Below are positions 6,343 through 9,487 of a stretch of 9,487 nt of DNA, piece by piece. How positions within the stretch are numbered: position 1 is the first letter of the stretch; each line of letters begins with the position of its first letter. The DNA lies in assembly GCA_039933015.1 (NCBI GenBank), contig JBDTOX010000031.1, forward strand, positions 1 to 9,487. Direction: 5' to 3'. Below the pieces are notes generated by a model, which saw only the letters and a program-made list of their open reading frames with translations, was not told where the DNA came from and made no database searches. The translations under genes and the position numbers were made by a program. The DNA is from JBDTOX01 sp039933015 (GTDB taxonomy: Bacteria > Pseudomonadota > Gammaproteobacteria > Burkholderiales > Methylophilaceae).

Positions 6343-6406
6343 AAAGCAATAATTAACGAGTATTGATACGAGTTTGATATAGATGAGTTTACGCCGGGGA
6401 GGCATT

Positions 6407-7168
6407 TTGAATACGCCAGTGATAGAAGCACGTCAGGTCAACGCATCGAATGGATGGAACTGGATAGTTGAGGGTTTTGCATTATTCAAGCGCAGCCCGG
6501 TGATATGGATCGCCCTGTTCATGGTCTATTTGCTCATCAGCATGGTGTTATCCATGGTGAAGATAGTGGGCCCCATCTTACTCAATCTGTTAGCCCCCGT
6601 TTTTGTTGCAGGGTTCATGCTGGGTTGCCGCGCACTGGATAATGACGAAGAGCTGGAGATTAACCATTTATTTGCTGGGTTCAAGCAGCACACAGCACAA
6701 CTCATCACCGTTGGCGGCATCTATCTGGCAGGTATCATTATTGTTGTCGGCATTATGTTCGCAGGGAGCGATCATACGGTATTACAGGCCTTGCTTGCGG
6801 GAGAAAGGCTGGACCAGCAACAAGCGGCTGCAGCGCTAGGCAGTGGTTTTTTTCTTACGGCATTGCTTGGCATGTTTCTGATGGTGCCACTCATCATGGC
6901 CTATTGGTTTGCGCCTATCCTGGTTGCATTTCATGGACTTTCCAGCGTGGAAGCCATGAAGCAGAGTTTTAAGGCATGTTTGCGTAATGTCATGCCATTC
7001 TTTGTGTACAGCTTGATTTCCATGGTGCTGCTGGTGTTGGCCGCAATCCCCTTTGGCTTGGGTCTGCTTATCATGATTCCCACCATGACGGCTTCGCTTT
7101 ATATTAGCTATAAGGATATTTTTGCTGCCAATGTAGCGTCGCAAGAGGCGTTTGCCGTAGACGACTAA
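6407..7168 (+). CDS. BPSS1780-family integral membrane protein
   Basis: A 253-residue inner-membrane protein with about six hydrophobic segments: 31-49, 54-74, 98-119, 147-172, 195-215 and 216-236. The N-terminal pattern IEARQVNASNGWNWIVEGFALFK matches the BPSS1780 family, common in betaproteobacteria and of unknown function. The TTG at 6407 was chosen because GGGGAGG (6396-6402) lies 4 nt before it and because family members begin close to this point. An ATG at 6383 in the same frame would add MSLRRGGI, but it has a poor ribosome site and would place the strong Shine-Dalgarno inside the gene. It lies 64 bp after thrB on the same strand, so co-transcription is possible. The region between has no strong terminator. 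It ends 21 bp from the convergent uvrD stop. Confidence 0.85.
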   Translation: MNTPVIEARQVNASNGWNWIVEGFALFKRSPVIWIALFMVYLLISMVLSMVKIVGPILLNLLAPVFVAGFMLGCRALDNDEELEINHLFAGFKQHTAQLITVGGIYLAGIIIVVGIMFAGSDHTVLQALLAGERLDQQQAAAALGSGFFLTALLGMFLMVPLIMAYWFAPILVAFHGLSSVEAMKQSFKACLRNVMPFFVYSLISMVLLVLAAIPFGLGLLIMIPTMTASLYISYKDIFAANVASQEAFAVDD

Positions 7169-7189
7169 AGTATTTTCAAAGCACTGGCG

Positions 7190-9391
7190 TTATATTTTTT
7201 CCAGCTTGGCGTATTCTAGCGCCAGCCATTTCAAGCCTTGCTTGCCGAAATTGACCTGCACGCGCAGGTCATCGGCATTGCCTTCGTAACTCACCACCAC
7301 GCCCTGACCGAACTTGCTGTGGGCCACACTCTGGCCAATTTTCCATGGCATGGGATTGGCTTTGCTGGTGGTAGTGCCAGCCATGCTGGGGGCTGGCGTA
7401 TAGCTATTGGCAGCAGTCGGACGCGCATTCAGGCGCTTTAACAGTTCTTCCGGGATTTCATCGAGAAAGCGCGAGGGAATGCCGTAACGTACTTGCCCAT
7501 GCAGCAGGCGGCTCTGGGCATGGCTTAAGTAAAGCCGCTGGCGCGCCCGTGTAACGGCTACATACATCAGCCGCCGTTCTTCTTCGAGGCCATTCGCCTC
7601 ATACAGGCTTTGTTCATGTGGGCATAAGCCTTCTTCTAGGCCGCTGATAAACACTGCCTTGAATTCCAGGCCCTTGGCAGCATGCACGGTCATGAGTTGT
7701 AAGGCATCACGCCCGGCATCGGCTTGATGCTCGCCAGCCTCCAGGCTGGCGTGTGTCAGAAACTGGGTGAGCAGGGATTGCGCAATTTCTCCATTTTCAT
7801 CGACCTGAACACCGATATCCTGATTAGTAAATGCTACTGCGGCACTTACCAATTCATCCAGGTTGGCAACACGGTCTTCGCCTTCTTTCTCGCCTGAATA
7901 ATGCTGTTTAAGACCGGATAAGTTGCTTGCCAATTCTGCAAGTTCCGGCAAGGTCAAGCCTGTGCTTTCTTCCTGCATGTGCTTGACCAAGGCCACAAAG
8001 CCTTCGATACCCTTGCCAGGGCGGCCATTGCCGACCTTGTTAATAGCCGCTTGCCATAGGCTACTGTTTTCAGTTCTGGCCGATTCTTGCAGTTGTTCTA
8101 AAGTACGTGCGCCTATGCCGCGGGTCGGGAAGTTAATGACGCGCAGTAAAGCCGTGTCATCTTCGGGATTGGCGATCAGCCGTAAATATGCTATGGCATG
8201 CTTGATTTCCGCGCGTTCGAAAAAGCGCAAGCCGCCATACACCCGATAAGGCAGGTTGGCAGAAAACAGCGCATGCTCCAGCACGCGGGATTGCGCATTG
8301 GAGCGATAGAGCAGGGCGACTTCATTGAGGCCCACGCCTTCTGCATGCAGCATTTTAATTTCATCCACAATAAAGCTGGCTTCATCAATGTCGTTATAGG
8401 CTTGGTAAACACGTACCGGCTCACCCTTGCCCGCGGCAGTCCACAGGTTTTTTCCGAGCCGATTGCGGTTGTGCGTAATGATGGCGTTGGCAGCATCGAG
8501 AATATTGCTGTGCGAGCGATAGTTCTGTTCCAGCTTGACGATATTCTGGATGGCAAAATCCTGCTCGAAATCGCGCATATTGCCTACGCGCGCCCCGCGG
8601 AAGGCGTAGATGGATTGGTCATCATCACCCACTGCGAACATGCAATTGTCCTGGCCTGCCAATAACTTAAGCCACAAATATTGGAGGCGGTTGGTATCCT
8701 GAAATTCGTCTACCAGTATGTATTTGAAGCGGCTCTGGTAATGCTGGCGCAAACTGGTTTCGCGGCTGAGCAATTCGTAGCAGCGTAATAACAATTCAGC
8801 AAAATCGACTACACCCTCGCGCTGACATTGCTTGTCATACTCCTCGAAGATTTCGCGCATGCGCTGGGAATGCGCGTCGTAGGCATCGACAGCATGGGCA
8901 CGCAGCCCCTCTTCCTTGCAGCTATTGATATAACCCATGACTTGTTTAGGCGGGAATTTCTCATCATCTACGTTCATGGCCTTCATCAGACGTTTGATGC
9001 TGGAAAGCTGGTCAGCGGTATCCAGTATCTGGAATGTAGCCGGCAACAGCGCCTCACGGTGATGGGCGCGTAATAGCCGATTGCACAGGCCGTGGAAAGT
9101 GCCTACCCACATACCGCGCGTGTTGATGGGCAGCATGGCGGAAAGCCGTGTCAGCATTTCCTTGGCCGCCTTGTTGGTGAAGGTCACTGCCAGCAAACCA
9201 TTCGGTGATACCTGCCCGGTTTGAATCAGCCAGGCTATACGCGTGGTCAGCACACGGGTTTTACCGCTGCCGGCACCCGCCAGGATCAGCGCGGACTGGT
9301 GAGGTAAGGTTACCGCTTCTAGCTGTTTGTTATTGAGGCCAGAAAGCAGTGAATCCGGGGGGGTATGGTCAGACTGAGTGGAGTTGGTCAT
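7190..9391 (-). CDS. uvrD: DNA helicase II (UvrD/PcrA-type)
   Basis: A complete 733-residue superfamily 1 3'-5' helicase, slightly longer than E. coli UvrD (720). It unwinds DNA to release the incised strand in nucleotide excision and methyl-directed mismatch repair and strips RecA from DNA. All motifs are present: Walker A AGAGSGKT (38-45), motif II VDEFQDTN (227-234), III GDDDQSIYAFRGA (255-267), IV LEQNYRS (287-293), V TVHAAKGLEF (568-577) and VI VAVTRARQRL (611-620). The C-terminal Tudor-like segment with KIGQSVAHSKFGQGVV (684-699) is the RNA-polymerase-interacting part found in UvrD and PcrA. That, together with full-length similarity, separates it from Rep. The ATG has no clear Shine-Dalgarno. 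A GATAAT (-10-like) lies about 10 bp before it on the minus strand, and an insertion-sequence end begins 42 bp upstream, so the native promoter may be displaced. Confidence 0.97.
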   Translation of the reverse strand: MTNSTQSDHTPPDSLLSGLNNKQLEAVTLPHQSALILAGAGSGKTRVLTTRIAWLIQTGQVSPNGLLAVTFTNKAAKEMLTRLSAMLPINTRGMWVGTFHGLCNRLLRAHHREALLPATFQILDTADQLSSIKRLMKAMNVDDEKFPPKQVMGYINSCKEEGLRAHAVDAYDAHSQRMREIFEEYDKQCQREGVVDFAELLLRCYELLSRETSLRQHYQSRFKYILVDEFQDTNRLQYLWLKLLAGQDNCMFAVGDDDQSIYAFRGARVGNMRDFEQDFAIQNIVKLEQNYRSHSNILDAANAIITHNRNRLGKNLWTAAGKGEPVRVYQAYNDIDEASFIVDEIKMLHAEGVGLNEVALLYRSNAQSRVLEHALFSANLPYRVYGGLRFFERAEIKHAIAYLRLIANPEDDTALLRVINFPTRGIGARTLEQLQESARTENSSLWQAAINKVGNGRPGKGIEGFVALVKHMQEESTGLTLPELAELASNLSGLKQHYSGEKEGEDRVANLDELVSAAVAFTNQDIGVQVDENGEIAQSLLTQFLTHASLEAGEHQADAGRDALQLMTVHAAKGLEFKAVFISGLEEGLCPHEQSLYEANGLEEERRLMYVAVTRARQRLYLSHAQSRLLHGQVRYGIPSRFLDEIPEELLKRLNARPTAANSYTPAPSMAGTTTSKANPMPWKIGQSVAHSKFGQGVVVSYEGNADDLRVQVNFGKQGLKWLALEYAKLEKI

Positions 9392-9433
9392 GGGTAAGAT
9401 TATCGCAGGTGACGCAGGCTAAGAGAACATGAT

Positions 9434-9487
9434 TGTGGGTATTCTGGTCCAACGTGACCGCCGATTCTGGTCTATCGTGACCGGCCA
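9434..9487. mobile_element. Terminus of an IS21-family-like insertion sequence (partial)
   Basis: Two tandem 20-bp units, 9441-9460 and 9464-9483, match at 18 of 20 positions with a 23-bp period. Each contains an inner dyad, GGTC-6 nt-GACC. The first unit is preceded by TGTGGGT, so the element probably begins with TGT at 9434. Multiple terminal repeats of the ATTCTGGTC..CGTGACCG kind with a TG start are characteristic of IS21-family ends, where they bind the IstA transposase. The transposase genes istA and istB would lie beyond the right edge. An isolated remnant end is also possible. Confidence 0.65.

Noticed and set aside
7169..7189. Bidirectional terminator between the convergent membrane-protein and uvrD genes
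   Set aside because: The 21-bp gap contains no stem longer than three pairs in either direction.
8198..8665. Plus-strand open frame of 155 codons opposite uvrD
   Set aside because: It lies antisense to conserved helicase motifs, with no independent coding signature.
1248..9391. A new defence or biosynthetic system among the central genes
   Set aside because: Every large gene belongs to a recognised core or widespread family with intact motifs, and there are no toxin, nuclease-plus-sensor or repeat-array signatures.

Overview
The window reads as a chromosomal segment of a betaproteobacterium, probably of the Nitrosomonadales/Methylophilales type. This is inferred from the gene set and order (polA, a LOG-family gene, a DUF2782 protein, an APH-fold homoserine kinase, a BPSS1780-type membrane protein, uvrD), the protein signatures and the moderate GC content. 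Most of it is core housekeeping DNA, flanked on both sides by signs of mobile DNA. I found no RNA genes, no CRISPR array and no clear new multi-gene system.

Left edge (1 to about 1180): prophage-like or other mobile DNA. It holds a possible 3' end of an upstream gene, a phage-type HTH plus S24-peptidase repressor (108-836), and a small membrane-protein region in which two overlapping reading frames look like the halves of one frameshifted gene (864-1083), followed by a weak terminator. This DNA ends inside the first 20 codons of a molybdopterin-binding (MoCF/CinA-like) gene that starts 9 bp after polA on the minus strand. That gene is therefore a 5' stub (1143-1238).

Centre (1248-7168): polA on the minus strand is complete, with all three enzymatic domains. 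It is divergent, across only 21 bp, from a LOG-family nucleotide phosphoribohydrolase gene (4035-4763). A small secreted DUF2782 protein follows (4856-5197), closed by a perfect 9-bp hairpin with a GCAA loop. A 126-bp imperfect palindrome (5250-5375) fills most of the gap before thrB (5392-6342). A six-helix membrane protein, probably starting at a TTG codon with a strong Shine-Dalgarno (6407-7168), comes next.

Right edge (7190-9487): uvrD on the minus strand converges on the membrane-protein gene. Beginning 42 bp upstream of its start codon are two tandem 20-bp repeats typical of the terminus of an IS21-family insertion sequence, which runs off the window.

Functionally, PolA (repair and Okazaki-fragment synthesis) and UvrD (helicase in excision and mismatch repair) act in the same DNA-repair pathways. 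ThrB serves threonine synthesis. The LOG, DUF2782 and BPSS1780 genes are neighbours without a demonstrated link to either process.
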